In this document: in pieces, positions 8,645 through 18,603 of the stretch
How positions within the stretch are numbered: the stretch's first letter is position 1
How the letters are laid out: each line of letters begins with the position of its first letter
DNA from: an uncultured Treponema sp.
GTDB lineage: Bacteria; Spirochaetota; Spirochaetia; Treponematales; Treponemataceae
DNA length: 64,000 nucleotides
Direction: 5' to 3'
Assembly (NCBI GenBank): GCA_947165895.1
Contig: CAMVCB010000001.1
Location: 124,001 to 188,000, forward strand
Made by a program: the position numbers and the translations under genes
Notes under the pieces: model-generated
Databases searched by the model: none
What the model saw: only the letters and a program-made list of their open reading frames with translations
What the model was told of the DNA's origin: nothing

Positions 8645-9267
8645 TTACCTGCCTCCTGTTCTTCATCAATCTTAGTCTGTAATTTCTTCTTAGAAATTTT
8701 ACTTCGGACAACCGCAGCAACCTGCTCATCACCAAGATAAACAGATATTTTCTTGATATTAGCCTTTGTCTCAGGAATCTTAACCTTTTCAAACAGGTTT
8801 ACGCGCTGAGTTGTAGTGCGCAGTTCCTTTGAAAGAAGCCTTACCTGTTCATCAAGAACTTCGGCCTCCAGGTCTAAAGAAAGGGCCTTTTCCATTCTGT
8901 CGGCAGCCATATCAATCCACAAAGGAGTTTCATACAAATCGTAGTCTCCCCGTGAAAAATCAGCGCCTTCATAAATAGGAATGGCAACACCGGCAATATT
9001 ACCCCATCCTTTTTTGATGTTTTTTACGGTAACCATTTCCGGCTTAAAAGCCTCTTCTTCTCCGAATACTGCAATCCAGGCATCGAATTCTTTTTCGAGT
9101 GCGGCTCTTGCAGCACGGACTTCTCTGGCCTTCTGGTCGATTGTGCGGATTTCTGTCTGAAGCTGTTGTTTTTTGAGTACAAGGGTCGGAAGATAGCGGT
9201 TATACATTTTAAGCGCATCTTTCTGTACCTTCTGCTCATTTTTTGTCAGCTTAATTTTTGCCATCAA
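8641..9267 (-). CDS. atpD: V-type ATP synthase/ATPase subunit D (central rotor shaft)
   Basis: The 208-residue protein is nearly all helix, with the subunit D signature near the N-terminus (KIKLTKNEQKVQKDALKMYN) and a second long helix near the C-terminus (SKELRTTTQRVNLFEKVKIP) that pair as the antiparallel coiled coil inserted in the A3B3 head. It couples ATP turnover in A/B to rotation of the K ring. Stop and atpI start overlap by four bases. No gene for the usual D-partner subunit F is visible in the operon. Confidence 0.92.
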   Translation of the reverse strand: MMAKIKLTKNEQKVQKDALKMYNRYLPTLVLKKQQLQTEIRTIDQKAREVRAARAALEKEFDAWIAVFGEEEAFKPEMVTVKNIKKGWGNIAGVAIPIYEGADFSRGDYDLYETPLWIDMAADRMEKALSLDLEAEVLDEQVRLLSKELRTTTQRVNLFEKVKIPETKANIKKISVYLGDEQVAAVVRSKISKKKLQTKIDEEQEAGK

Positions 9268-9285
9268 TTACCTCACAAAAAACGC

Positions 9286-10581
9286 TTATTTTTTTGGCCA
9301 GTGTTTTTCAATCAAAGATGATTTAAGACCTGTTTCCTCAGGCTCAAAGCAGTCTGCAAGGATTTTCCATCCAAGGTCCAGAGCTTCTTCCAGAGAAATG
9401 TTTTTAGAAAGGTCCATCATCTCAGATTCAAACATTTTTCCGTAAGTAAGGAGTTTTTCATCCCACTTACTCATAATAAATCCCATTGATTTCTTTTCAA
9501 GGGTGTCTTTATAGCTTGAATAAAGACGAATCATACCATCCATAAGACCGCGGTGGTCATCACGGGTAGTACCGTTTACGTTCTGCTTCAATCGTGAAAG
9601 CGAACCGAATGGCTCGATACGTCCGCCCTTAAGGTAATACTGACCTTCAGTAATGTAACCAGTGTTATCCGGAACCGGGTGAGTAACGTCATCACCAGGC
9701 ATTGTTGTAACGGCAAGAACTGTTACAGAACCTGCACCTTCAAAGTCAACAGCCTTTTCATAGCGGGCTGCCAGCTGAGAGTAAAGGTCTCCAGGATAAC
9801 CTCGGTTAGAAGGAACCTGCTCCTGAGTAATGGCAATTTCCTTCATTGAATCTGCAAAGTTTGTCATATCTGTAAGAAGTACAAGTACATCCTTTCCTTT
9901 AAGGGCAAACTGTTCTGCAACTGCAAGAGAAAGGTCAGGGATTTTCTGACATTCTACAGTCGGATCAGCCGCAGTATGAATGAACATAACTGTGTGGCTC
10001 AAAGCTCCACCCTCTTCAAGAGTTTTCTTAAAGAAAAGGTAGTCATCATATTTAAGACCCATACCGCCAAGTACGATTACATCAACTTCTGCCTGCATGG
10101 CAATGCGGGCAAGCAGCTGGTTGTAAGGTTCACCTGAAATTGAGAAAATCGGCAGTTTCTGAGATACAACCAGTGTGTTGAACATATCAATCATTGGAAT
10201 ACCGGTACGAATCATACGCTTAGCCATGATACGTTTAGAAGGGTTTACAGAAGGACCACCGATTGTAACAAGACTGTCTGTGAGGGCAGGTCCGTTATCA
10301 CGAGGTTCTGCAGAACCGTTGAAGATACGTCCAAGAAGATCATCAGAGAAAGAAACCTTCATCTGATGGCCTAAGAATTTGATATGGTCACCGGTTGAAA
10401 TACCGCGTCCGCCGGCAAAAACCTGAAGTGAAACTACATCACCTTCAATTTTGTTTACTTCGGCAAGTGATTTTCCAAAGCGGGTCTCGATTTCTGCAAG
10501 CTCACCGTATGCTACGTTATCAGCCTTTACAGTGATTACGCTTCCGACGATGGATTCAATTCTACTATAAACTTTGTTCAT
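9286..10581 (-). CDS. atpB: V-type ATP synthase/ATPase subunit B (non-catalytic)
   Basis: Regulatory nucleotide-binding subunit alternating with A in the A3B3 head. The 431 residues match the family length of about 430-460. The P-loop position reads [15 protein letters not shown], i.e. a degenerate Walker A without lysine, as expected for subunit [33 protein letters not shown] and [20 protein letters not shown] are clear B-subunit signatures. It lies two bases downstream of atpA and 18 bases upstream of atpD. Confidence 0.96.
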   Translation of the reverse strand: MNKVYSRIESIVGSVITVKADNVAYGELAEIETRFGKSLAEVNKIEGDVVSLQVFAGGRGISTGDHIKFLGHQMKVSFSDDLLGRIFNGSAEPRDNGPALTDSLVTIGGPSVNPSKRIMAKRMIRTGIPMIDMFNTLVVSQKLPIFSISGEPYNQLLARIAMQAEVDVIVLGGMGLKYDDYLFFKKTLEEGGALSHTVMFIHTAADPTVECQKIPDLSLAVAEQFALKGKDVLVLLTDMTNFADSMKEIAITQEQVPSNRGYPGDLYSQLAARYEKAVDFEGAGSVTVLAVTTMPGDDVTHPVPDNTGYITEGQYYLKGGRIEPFGSLSRLKQNVNGTTRDDHRGLMDGMIRLYSSYKDTLEKKSMGFIMSKWDEKLLTYGKMFESEMMDLSKNISLEEALDLGWKILADCFEPEETGLKSSLIEKHWPKK

Positions 10582-10583
10582 AA

Positions 10584-12353
10584 CTATTCACCATCCTTAA
10601 GCATTGCGCTTACTTCATCGCGAACTTTACCATTTGCAGATGCATAGTGGGCATCCACATCTTTTTCGGCTTTCTTGAAGTCTTCTGTGTTCCAGAGGGT
10701 GTAGTTCCAGTCAAGGAATTTCTGGCGAAGCTGGTTGAAGAAGTTTCGGGCAGAATCCTTATCAGCAAGGTCAAAATCTGAACCAAGAACTTTTACTACC
10801 TTTGCAAAGGTGTATTTCTGGCGGTCAACGCAGACTGCGGCATCAACTTCATCAAAGGAGTTCTGCTGCATGTAAACTGCATCAACAAATTCACTCTTAA
10901 GATATTCGATGTAATCTTCTGTTGTTGTACCGTCTTCACCGATTACCTTCATCATCTGGTTTACTTCAACACCGCGGAGGAATACCTTGCGGGCAAAAGC
11001 AACAAGCTCTTCACGGATAACTGATTTGTATTTTGACCATGAAATAAGAGGGTCAATGGCAGGATATTTACGGGCATCAGATCTTTCACGTGAAAGTCCG
11101 TGGAAGGCACCTACTACCTTCAGAGTTGCCTGAGTTACAGGCTCTTCAAAGTTACCGCCGGCAGGAGATACTGTACCACCGATTGTTACAGAACCGACAT
11201 TTCCGTCGCGGAGTCGTACGATACCAGCACGCTCGTAGAAGGCTGCAATGTAAGATTCCAGGTAAGCAGGGAATGCTTCCTCTCCAGGGATTTCCTCAAG
11301 ACGACCAGACATTTCGCGCAGAGCCTGTGCCCAGCGTGATGTTGAGTCTGCAAGAAGAAGAACGTGAAGTCCCATCTGGCGGTAGTATTCAGCAAGTGTA
11401 ACTGATGTATAAACCGAAGCTTCGCGTGAAGCAACCGGCATGGAAGATGTGTTACAGATGATGATTGTTCGTTCCATCAAAGAACGGCCAGTACGAGGGT
11501 CTTTAAGTTCAGGGAACTCTTTAATTGTTTCTACAACTTCACCCGCACGTTCACCGCAGGCAGCGATGATTACGATATCAACGTCTGCGTTACGTGATGT
11601 TGTATGCTGAAGAACTGTTTTTCCGGCACCGAAAGGTCCTGGAATACAATAGGTTCCACCCTTAGATACAGGATAGAAGGTATCGATAAGGCGAACCTGA
11701 GTTACCATTGGTTCAGATGGAGCAAGGCGTTCTGCATAGCAGTCTACGGCACGCTTTACAGGCCACTTGAATGCCATCTTAAGCTCGTGATCCTTGCCTT
11801 TTTCATCAGTTACAACAGCCATTACATCTTCAATTGTGTAGGAACCGGCCGGTGTAACCTTCTTAACTGTGTACATTCCAAGTAAATCAAATGGAACAAG
11901 AATTTTATGTGTAAAAGGTCCTTCCGGAACAGATCCGATAGAATCACCGCGAAGAAGCTTGTCACCTTCTTTTACAGAAGGAGTCCAGTCCCATTTTTTA
12001 TCGCGTGGCAGTGAATCTACATAAACACCGCGTTCAAGGAAGAATCCTGCTTTTTCTGCAACCAGAGGAAGAGGGTTCTGAAGACCATCAAAAGTCTGTC
12101 CCAAAAGTCCTGGTCCCAATTCTGCACAAAGGAGATCGCCTGCAAGTTCTACAGTGTCACCGGCTTTAATACCCTGTGTCATTTCGAAAATCTGCATCTG
12201 GGCCTTATTACCCCGGATACGGATTACTTCTCCTCGTAGTTTTTTTCCGTCAACATTAACGTAACCTACTTCGTTCATGGAAACTTGACCATCAAACTGG
12301 ATTGTTACCATGTTTCCGTTAATGCCGACTACTTTAGCTTTTGTATCCGTCAT
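10584..12353 (-). CDS. atpA: V-type ATP synthase/ATPase subunit A (catalytic)
   Basis: Catalytic subunit, 589 residues, the usual V/A-type length including the non-homologous insertion (about 115-190). Walker A is intact at 239-246 (GPFGAGKT), followed by [12 protein letters not shown] with the catalytic glutamate and the Walker B/adenine region [20 protein letters not shown]. The enzyme may work as a Na+ or H+ pump or as a synthase; the sequence alone does not set the direction, though the K subunit points to Na+. Its start is two bases after the end of the DUF2764 gene, so translation is tightly coupled. Confidence 0.97.
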   Translation of the reverse strand: MTDTKAKVVGINGNMVTIQFDGQVSMNEVGYVNVDGKKLRGEVIRIRGNKAQMQIFEMTQGIKAGDTVELAGDLLCAELGPGLLGQTFDGLQNPLPLVAEKAGFFLERGVYVDSLPRDKKWDWTPSVKEGDKLLRGDSIGSVPEGPFTHKILVPFDLLGMYTVKKVTPAGSYTIEDVMAVVTDEKGKDHELKMAFKWPVKRAVDCYAERLAPSEPMVTQVRLIDTFYPVSKGGTYCIPGPFGAGKTVLQHTTSRNADVDIVIIAACGERAGEVVETIKEFPELKDPRTGRSLMERTIIICNTSSMPVASREASVYTSVTLAEYYRQMGLHVLLLADSTSRWAQALREMSGRLEEIPGEEAFPAYLESYIAAFYERAGIVRLRDGNVGSVTIGGTVSPAGGNFEEPVTQATLKVVGAFHGLSRERSDARKYPAIDPLISWSKYKSVIREELVAFARKVFLRGVEVNQMMKVIGEDGTTTEDYIEYLKSEFVDAVYMQQNSFDEVDAAVCVDRQKYTFAKVVKVLGSDFDLADKDSARNFFNQLRQKFLDWNYTLWNTEDFKKAEKDVDAHYASANGKVRDEVSAMLKDGE

Positions 12354-12355
12354 TT

Positions 12356-12901
12356 CTATTTCTTATCTCCATCTAAAATATTATCATAAATTTTATGATA
12401 AGAAGTTTTACCAATTTCAGCATCAAACTTTTTCATGCGTTCAACAAGCAAAAGTTTAATTCCATATGCATAAACTGCATCAACTGAAAACGAATCAAGG
12501 GGTCTTAATTCATCAAGAAGCCTGATTCTGTATTCAAACAGAAACTGTTCTGCACTTAAAGGACTGTCCATTCCAACAGCCGTTCTGGCAGTCTGAATGA
12601 TATCAGCGGTAACTCCCGGAGGAAGAACGCTGGCATCCTTTTTCATCTTCTGGGCACGAATCTGTGCCAGTGCATAGCGCAAGTTTCTTTCTTTTTCATA
12701 CCAAGTATCCAAAAAGACAGAACCTGTAGATGAAGTATCTTTAGGAGGAACAAGGGAAAGCCCGTTCACCGTAAGCTTTTCATCTTCGGAAAGAAAACGG
12801 CAGCATAATTCCTTAAAACTATTCTGATTCAATGGAAGAGCCGATTTTCCTTCTGCACTAGAGATATTTGGTAACTGTGAAACCAAATAATAATATGCCA
12901 C
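12356..12901 (-). CDS. DUF2764-type protein of the V-ATPase operon
   Basis: A 181-residue helical protein opening MAYYYLVSQLPNIS, the hallmark of the DUF2764 family found in spirochaete and Bacteroidetes V-ATPase operons between atpE and atpA. The start is GTG and shares its first base with the atpE stop (TAGTG), so it is translationally coupled. Its place in the operon, and the lack of a recognisable subunit C gene, suggest it takes the place of subunit C, joining the central shaft to the K ring. That role is inference from context. Confidence 0.8.
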   Translation of the reverse strand: MAYYYLVSQLPNISSAEGKSALPLNQNSFKELCCRFLSEDEKLTVNGLSLVPPKDTSSTGSVFLDTWYEKERNLRYALAQIRAQKMKKDASVLPPGVTADIIQTARTAVGMDSPLSAEQFLFEYRIRLLDELRPLDSFSVDAVYAYGIKLLLVERMKKFDAEIGKTSYHKIYDNILDGDKK

Positions 12902-13521
12902 TAGTCTGTTCCTTTTGCTGCTTCCTTCATCAAAGCGGCAACCTTTGGATTAAGATAAGATGCAAACATTTCTGCAAGACTCTCTGCAGAATAATCATAG
13001 AATGCAGCTCCGTTCTTTACTCCAATTCTGAAGCCGGCAGTCAAAGTCTTATCGAGTTTGATTTCCAGACCTTTTGAGATTTCCGATTTAAGCTCTGCTG
13101 TAAGTGAACTTTCAAGAGCCTTCAAATCCTTCTCTCCAAGCAAAACAGAAAGCTCTGAAGCTTCACTGTTTTTAGCCCATGCTTTTACAGTTTCAGGAAT
13201 AAGCTTTGCAAGGACGTCTTTAGTCTCTGCTTTAGCTGTCTCTGCCTGAATCAATCCATCAAGTTCAGCAACAAGCGAATCCTTGAATGAAAGCAGCATG
13301 TTTCTTCCAGCCTGCACGATAGCCTCATCACTGGCTTTCTGCATTCTTTCGGTTTCTGCTTTTGCATTTTTAATGATTTCGCTGGCTTTGGCCTGAGCAT
13401 CTGCAACTATGCTTTCAGCCTTTTTTTCTGCCTCTGCAATTTTTTTTGCAGCTTCAGCCTCTGCGGTTGCAACGCCATCTTTCTTGATTTTATCAATCAG
13501 TTCTTGTAATTGTACGTCCAT
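12901..13521 (-). CDS. atpE: V-type ATP synthase/ATPase subunit E (peripheral stalk)
   Basis: First gene of the operon. The 206 residues form a long, Ala/Lys/Glu-rich N-terminal helix (AEAAKKIAEAEKKAESIVAD near 20-40, then further heptads) and a globular C-terminal half, as in subunit E of V/A-ATPases. I chose the ATG at 13521 (MDVQLQEL) rather than an in-frame TTG 15 bases upstream because GAGG lies seven bases before the ATG. No subunit G gene, the usual stalk partner, is visible. Confidence 0.88.
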   Translation of the reverse strand: MDVQLQELIDKIKKDGVATAEAEAAKKIAEAEKKAESIVADAQAKASEIIKNAKAETERMQKASDEAIVQAGRNMLLSFKDSLVAELDGLIQAETAKAETKDVLAKLIPETVKAWAKNSEASELSVLLGEKDLKALESSLTAELKSEISKGLEIKLDKTLTAGFRIGVKNGAAFYDYSAESLAEMFASYLNPKVAALMKEAAKGTD

Positions 13522-13577
13522 CACATAACCTCGCAAAAATAGTATCCAATATTGATATAATATAAAGTGTAAACGTG

Positions 13578-13620
13578 AATTTAGGATAATTCAAACAAAA
13601 TGTTTTAATTATCCTGAATT
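13578..13620. repeat. Inverted repeat between galM and the V-ATPase operon
   Basis: Arms AATTTAGGATAATT (13578-13591) and AATTATCCTGAATT (13607-13620) pair at 13 of 14 positions around a 15-base loop. It begins four bases after the galM stop and precedes atpE. It may act as galM's terminator, but lacks a T tract; an operator or RNA-end structure is equally possible. Confidence 0.5.
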
Positions 13621-13623
13621 TAT

Positions 13624-14682
13624 TTAGAATTTAAATGAATAAACGGTCTTAGACTTCATTGTCTGGCCCGGCTCAAGAATACAGGTTGGGAAATCCTTCT
13701 GATTTGGAGTATCAGGGAAGACCTGTGTTTCAAGACAGAAGCCATCATGAATATTATGAGACTTGCCGTTCTTACCAGGCTTATCCTGAATAAAGTTTCC
13801 TGTATAAAGCTGACAGCCGACCATGTTAGTGAAAACCTGCATTTCCCTGCCGCTTACAGGCTCAGTGACCTTACAGAATTCAACAAGGTCTGAATCATCA
13901 AGAGGAACAGAAGTTTTTGTTTCATCTGTATAAACTTCAGTTACATAGCAGTGATCATAGCCCGGCTTAATCTGACCGATATCCTGACCGAAAGGCTTTG
14001 GAGAATTAAAATCAAAAGGAGTTCCCGCTACATCAAGAAGCTTTCCTGTTGGAATGAGCTTTGGAGAAACTTCCAGATAGTAAGCAGAGTTCATCTGCAT
14101 AACCTGATCATAAATCTGTCCTTTACCGGCAAGATTAAAATAAGAATGATTTGTAAAGTTTACAGGAGTTGCCTTGTCTGTCTGTGCCTGATATGACATA
14201 GACAGATTATTGTTCTTATCAAGAAGATAAGTAACTGTAATTTTCAGGTTTCCAGGGAAGCCCTGCTCACCATCCGGAGAAAGTCTTGAAAACTGAACTC
14301 CTGCCTGATTTTTACCTTTAATTATTTTTGAATCCCAGACAATTTTATTCCAGCCGTCAAAACCACCGTGAAGACAGTTAGGGCCGTCATTTTTATCAAG
14401 GTCGTATTTTTTACCGTTCAAAGTAAACTGTGCCTTTGCAATTCGGTTTGCAAAGCGGCCTACAAAGGCTCCAAAATAAACGTCACCATTTACATAGCCG
14501 TCTAAAGTAGAATAGCCGAGTGCCACATCTGTTTTTTTGCCGTCTTTATCCTTCAAAATGATGCTTGTGATTGTGCAGCCATAGTCCATACATGAAAACT
14601 GCATATTGCCGTTAGAAACAGTATAAAGGGTTACCTTAGAACCGTCTGATAAAAGTCCGAATTTTGATTTATCTACTTTCAT
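13624..14682 (-). CDS. galM: Aldose 1-epimerase (galactose mutarotase)
   Basis: Interconverts alpha and beta anomers of galactose or related aldoses in the cytoplasm. The 352 residues cover the whole beta-sandwich family fold. Visible signatures are GRFANRIAKAQF (substrate arginine), CLHGGFDGWN and NHSYFNLAG (the two active-site histidines), and GFCLETQVFPDTPN (the catalytic glutamate). There is no signal peptide. A strong ribosome site (AGGAGG) precedes the ATG. It sits between the flagellar and V-ATPase operons and has no clear functional tie to either. Confidence 0.93.
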   Translation of the reverse strand: MKVDKSKFGLLSDGSKVTLYTVSNGNMQFSCMDYGCTITSIILKDKDGKKTDVALGYSTLDGYVNGDVYFGAFVGRFANRIAKAQFTLNGKKYDLDKNDGPNCLHGGFDGWNKIVWDSKIIKGKNQAGVQFSRLSPDGEQGFPGNLKITVTYLLDKNNNLSMSYQAQTDKATPVNFTNHSYFNLAGKGQIYDQVMQMNSAYYLEVSPKLIPTGKLLDVAGTPFDFNSPKPFGQDIGQIKPGYDHCYVTEVYTDETKTSVPLDDSDLVEFCKVTEPVSGREMQVFTNMVGCQLYTGNFIQDKPGKNGKSHNIHDGFCLETQVFPDTPNQKDFPTCILEPGQTMKSKTVYSFKF

Positions 14683-14703
14683 TTTATATAAACCTCCTGA
14701 AGT

Positions 14704-15477
14704 TTACATTCCCATATCTATAATTAGCTGAACTTCAGTAACCGAGCAGGAAAGCTCTGTTGCAATCTGTTCAACCTGATATCCGCTGTTAAATAATTTC
14801 CATACCCTTTCCGAAAAATTGCTGCCGGCAGAAAAAGAAGAAGATTGTGAAAATCCAGCTTTTGGAGCCTTGTAATTTTCTGATTTAGGACGGCTTTTCG
14901 GCTCTTCATCATAGACATCTGTGATGATAAGTGGAACTTTTTTATAGGCGGCTCCGTCCTGAGTCACGGTTGTTTCATCCTTTAAAATTGATTTTGGAGC
15001 ATCTTTTCCAAACTCATCATCTGTATCAAATAAAGAACGCTGCTGCGGTTTTGAAATTTCGTAGGAAGCATCAGGATCAATATCCGTAATTCTTTCATAA
15101 GAACGTTTAGATGATGAAGGTTTTCTGACAGGCTTTATTCCCGAAAGATTTTTATTTTCAACATAGGCTGTTCCCGCAATCTGATTGATGCGTTCTGCTT
15201 CCGCAATCATATCGCGAAGGCGGTTTGTTGCCTCCCGGAAAAGTTCCATTTTATGTTCACTTTCATTTAAAAGTGCTTTAAGACGGTTTGAAGATTCACG
15301 GACAAGATCAAGGTCTCTGTTAGCCTGAGAGTTGATATCCTTTATCATCTTATCCATGTAAAGCTTTGTTTTTTCTATGATATTGTCTGTAGAGAAAATT
15401 TTTTTAAAGCGGATTAAGATTATTGAAAGAAGAGTTATAGTTACTAAGCTCAAAAAGATTGCAATCGTAGAAGCCAC
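14704..15477 (-). CDS. Membrane-anchored coiled-coil protein at the end of the flagellar operon
   Basis: A 257-residue protein. Residues 1-24 are one membrane segment (IAIFLSLVTITLLSIILI), residues 30-100 a long helix likely to be a coiled coil (DLVRESSNRLKALLNESEHK), residues 110-220 low-complexity and polar, and the last 40 residues a compact helical motif (VEQIATELSCSVTEVQLIID). That tail looks like the C-terminal helix-turn-helix-like piece of DUF2802/DUF6115-type proteins found beside flagellar genes in other bacteria. It follows a small flagellar-operon gene by two bases, so a flagellum-related role is likely, but unknown. Confidence 0.55.
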   Translation of the reverse strand: MASTIAIFLSLVTITLLSIILIRFKKIFSTDNIIEKTKLYMDKMIKDINSQANRDLDLVRESSNRLKALLNESEHKMELFREATNRLRDMIAEAERINQIAGTAYVENKNLSGIKPVRKPSSSKRSYERITDIDPDASYEISKPQQRSLFDTDDEFGKDAPKSILKDETTVTQDGAAYKKVPLIITDVYDEEPKSRPKSENYKAPKAGFSQSSSFSAGSNFSERVWKLFNSGYQVEQIATELSCSVTEVQLIIDMGM

Positions 15478-15479
15478 AC

Positions 15480-15818
15480 TTACCTCGTTATATCTATAAT
15501 CGTCCCTACATACTCAGAAGAAGCAGAATGTTTAGGACTGCCGTCTTCCTTATAATCCGAAGAATTATTGTTCTGAGAAGGATTTTTTTTCTGATTTGGA
15601 AGACCTCCTCCGTTACTTCCATCCTTATTTACAAGAGCCGTATCAGTTTTTTCAGTTTGAGTTTGCTGTACTTTTGAAGCATTTTCAAGCCCCCTCTGAA
15701 TATTCTGCTGCTGCTGCATTGCTTCCGTAAGCTGAGCCTGCTGCCCGGCCGCCAGACTTTTTGAAACATTTGAGAGCTGAGAATACATTGTCTGAAGGTC
15801 AATCGGCTGTATACCCAT
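15480..15818 (-). CDS. Small Gln/Asn-rich protein of the flagellar operon, function unknown
   Basis: A 112-residue soluble protein. Residues 1-60 look helical (DLQTMYSQLSNVSKSLAAGQ, then a Gln-rich stretch), residues 65-100 are polar and disordered, and the C-terminus ends in a short hydrophobic segment (VGTIIDITR). Its start lies 20 bases inside the end of the FapA-type gene and its stop is two bases before the next start, so it is embedded in the operon. I do not recognise the family. Confidence 0.5.
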   Translation of the reverse strand: MGIQPIDLQTMYSQLSNVSKSLAAGQQAQLTEAMQQQQNIQRGLENASKVQQTQTEKTDTALVNKDGSNGGGLPNQKKNPSQNNNSSDYKEDGSPKHSASSEYVGTIIDITR

Positions 15819-17775
15819 CTGGCATTCCTACATCAGCAGCAGGAGGCTCGTAATCTCCACGCTTACTCAATTTGCTTGCATCATCGTAATAGAAGGTTGT
15901 CTTCTTACAATCCATCTTTATTTCATCAAGAGCATCGCGGATGTAAATTTTAACTCCGGCATAAACCGTATCTTCAACCTTAACTTTACCGATTGCCTTA
16001 AGCTCCTTCAAGTGAGCCTGGATAGTTGCAATTTCATCATTAATCTGTTCCAGGTCCTGATAAAGCTGCTGGAGTTTTTCTTTAAATTCAGAAAGTTTAT
16101 CTTCCTTATCCTGAGGAAGCTTTTTGCGCAGTTTTTTCTGCTGTTCAAGAGTCTGAATATCAAGCTCAAGCTTTTCGTACTCGGTTGTATTCTTTGACTG
16201 CATTTTCTGAAGCTCTTCAAGACGCTTTTTTGCACGCGGATCAATGCCGACTTCAAGAATAGTTTCTGTACCGCCGCCTGGAGAGCCGATTTTCTTTGCG
16301 CAGATTTCCTCTGTAGCAAGAAGGTGACCACCGATAATCTGAGCCTTCTTTCCGCGCACAACAATATTTTTCATGGCAGTAACGTTTGAGTTTACGATAC
16401 TGTCATTTACGACAACATTTTCTTCAACTTCAACGGTTGTATCATTGATAAACTTAGCCCAGAGTGATTTTCCGGCCTTAATATAACCTTCACCCTTACC
16501 AAAAATACCCTGAGAAACGACAATATTTCCGGTTGCCTCAAGATGAGATTTTTCAACGATTCCGTTTACTTCGATATTTGTAGCTTCTACGCGGTAACCT
16601 TCTTCAACAGAGCCTTTGATAATAACAGTTCCGACAAATTTAATATCACCAGTTTTAACATTAACGGCATCAAGGTATTTAACAGGTTCAACAGTAACCT
16701 TGCCGTTTACAAGCATTACTTCACCATCAATTGTAGCCTTAATTGTAATTCCATCCCGGTCAAATTCCGTATTTGCACCAAGCTGAACTACAATATCCTT
16801 TCCATCCTTTGCATCCAGCCAGCGGCCAAGAAGGGTTTTTCCGCCTTTACCCTTTTCTGCCGGAACCTTAGTTGCAAGCGGCTGACCTGCAATAACATTC
16901 TGAATCTGATTAAGCTGCTTGAAATTTACGCGGCCTGACTCTTCGCTGACTTTTGCCTTAAGCTTTTTAGGGTCAGTTTCAAAGTTGTATGAAACATAAG
17001 CATCGTGTCCGTCCTGAGGCAGAACAGCATGACATATTTCGAAAGGCGCATTATAAACAGGAGTATCAACAAATTCCCGGATTTTATCTTCAAGAAGACA
17101 GTCAGCAAGAATTCCCTGCTGGAAACAGCATTTTTTGATTGCTTCTACAGAAGCATCCTGACCGCTCATCGCAGGAGGGGAAACAATAAGAGTTCCTGAC
17201 ATTTCATCTTTGGAAATATCAACCGCAATAAGAACATCGGCTCCCGGAACGTGTCTGTAATCTCCTACCCTCTGATATTCATTATCAGTACCATTCTTAA
17301 TGAAGTTTTTGATTGCATTTTCATCAAAGGAAACTGTATCTTCACGGCGAACCTCATCAAGAACATCTCTAAGCTGAATTGGAGAGCCTGCTCCCAAAGG
17401 AAGAATAACCTTGAGCATAATGTCGGAACCAAAGCGGTGTACGTAAAACATTCCGTCTCTGTCGACTGTTTTTTCTGAATCTTCCAGTTCGTCGTCCGTA
17501 AAAAGACCTTCCGAAGCAAGCTTCTGTACCTTTTTAACTGTAGAAGGATCCTGATAAATTTTAAGCTTCCATGGCTTTTTACCGATTCCCAAAAATCCGT
17601 CACTGCCCTTTTCGACAACCTCATACTGCAGGTTAGACGTTTTTGTTTCCAGCTGAACGGCAGCATCAGCAAGAGCCTCATCAATGGTATCAGCATTTAC
17701 ATCAACCTGATGAAGCTGCTGGTCTGTGTCCAGCCGAGATTTCATTTCTTTACGGATTTTATCCAGAGTAATCAT
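15799..17775 (-). CDS. FapA (DUF342) family protein with Jag-N-like head
   Basis: A 658-residue protein of the FapA/DUF342 (polymer-forming beta-helix) family. Residues 25-75 read like a Jag-N module (VVEKGSDGFLGIGKKPWKLK), often seen in front of DUF342. The middle has the family features GQPLATKVPAEKGKGGKTL and the right-handed beta-helix at about 360-490 with many Val/Ile/Gly strands (VNDSIVNSNVTAMKNIVVRG). Residues 500-585 form a long coiled coil (LEQQKKLRKKLPQ). Family members elsewhere affect cell-envelope or flagellar functions; here it lies just downstream of fliA and is probably co-transcribed with the flagellar operon. Confidence 0.82.
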   Translation of the reverse strand: MITLDKIRKEMKSRLDTDQQLHQVDVNADTIDEALADAAVQLETKTSNLQYEVVEKGSDGFLGIGKKPWKLKIYQDPSTVKKVQKLASEGLFTDDELEDSEKTVDRDGMFYVHRFGSDIMLKVILPLGAGSPIQLRDVLDEVRREDTVSFDENAIKNFIKNGTDNEYQRVGDYRHVPGADVLIAVDISKDEMSGTLIVSPPAMSGQDASVEAIKKCCFQQGILADCLLEDKIREFVDTPVYNAPFEICHAVLPQDGHDAYVSYNFETDPKKLKAKVSEESGRVNFKQLNQIQNVIAGQPLATKVPAEKGKGGKTLLGRWLDAKDGKDIVVQLGANTEFDRDGITIKATIDGEVMLVNGKVTVEPVKYLDAVNVKTGDIKFVGTVIIKGSVEEGYRVEATNIEVNGIVEKSHLEATGNIVVSQGIFGKGEGYIKAGKSLWAKFINDTTVEVEENVVVNDSIVNSNVTAMKNIVVRGKKAQIIGGHLLATEEICAKKIGSPGGGTETILEVGIDPRAKKRLEELQKMQSKNTTEYEKLELDIQTLEQQKKLRKKLPQDKEDKLSEFKEKLQQLYQDLEQINDEIATIQAHLKELKAIGKVKVEDTVYAGVKIYIRDALDEIKMDCKKTTFYYDDASKLSKRGDYEPPAADVGMPDGYTAD

Positions 17776-17799
17776 CTTCTTTCTTCTGGCAGCCTCGTA

Positions 17800-18582
17800 T
17801 TAAATAATACCTTTTCTGAGGTTTGTAAGCTTAGCCCTGAGACGGAGGTTGGCCTTTGTATGAAGCTGAGAAATGCGGGATTCACTTACCTCAAGAACCT
17901 CGCCGATTTCTTTAAAAGTCAAATCTTCATGATAGTAAAGAACGATTACCATTTTTTCTTTTTCCGGTAATTCGCTGATTGCCTGAGCAATGACTTTTTT
18001 GATTTCTTCGCGTTCGGCAATAACATCAGGATTAAGGCTTGAAGGAGCTTCGATGTTATTTCCGATTGACATGTTATCGTTATCATCGCCTGAGTACCAG
18101 ACATCATTCAAAGAAAGAACGCTTGTACCAGAAACCTTCATGATTGTGCGGTGATATTCATCTTCACTCATGTTAAGGCTTTCTGCAATTTCAGAATCTG
18201 TAGCTGTACGTCCAAGCTTTGATTCAAGAGAAACAATCGCATCTTCAATTTCGCGGGATTTCTGACGAACAGAACGGGGAACCCAGTCAATCTGACGAAG
18301 TTCATCAAAAATCGCACCGCGGATACGGGTTACAGCGTAAGTTTTAAACTTTACATTCTTTGCAGGATCATATTTTGCAATTGCGTCAAGAAGTCCGAAC
18401 TGTCCGAAGCCTACAAGGTCGTCAAATTCTACACTGTTTGGCATTCCGACAGCAACTTTTCCCGCAACATACTTAACAAGAGGCATATATTGTCTGATGA
18501 ACTTATCACGCAAAGCAGGAGATTTAGTCTTTTTGTATTCTTCCCAAAGGTCATCTTCTTCTTGAGTATCATTTACTGGCAT
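17800..18582 (-). CDS. fliA: RNA polymerase sigma factor for flagellar genes (FliA/WhiG, sigma-28)
   Basis: Alternative sigma factor for late flagellar genes. The 260 residues hold region 2 (FIRQYMPLVKYVAGKV, FDDLVGFGQFGLLDAIAKYD, FKTYAVTRIRGAIFDELRQI, with DWVPRSVR typical of the FliA/WhiG branch), region 3 (LGRTATDSEIAESLNMSEDE) and region 4 (LTFKEIGEVLEVSESRISQL). It is encoded late in an operon that itself appears to have a sigma-70-like promoter (see 32192-32219), the usual arrangement in treponemes. It is 24 bases upstream of the FapA-type gene. Confidence 0.95.
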   Translation of the reverse strand: MPVNDTQEEDDLWEEYKKTKSPALRDKFIRQYMPLVKYVAGKVAVGMPNSVEFDDLVGFGQFGLLDAIAKYDPAKNVKFKTYAVTRIRGAIFDELRQIDWVPRSVRQKSREIEDAIVSLESKLGRTATDSEIAESLNMSEDEYHRTIMKVSGTSVLSLNDVWYSGDDNDNMSIGNNIEAPSSLNPDVIAEREEIKKVIAQAISELPEKEKMVIVLYYHEDLTFKEIGEVLEVSESRISQLHTKANLRLRAKLTNLRKGII

Positions 18583-18603
18583 ATTCTACCCCTCATAAAA
18601 CTT

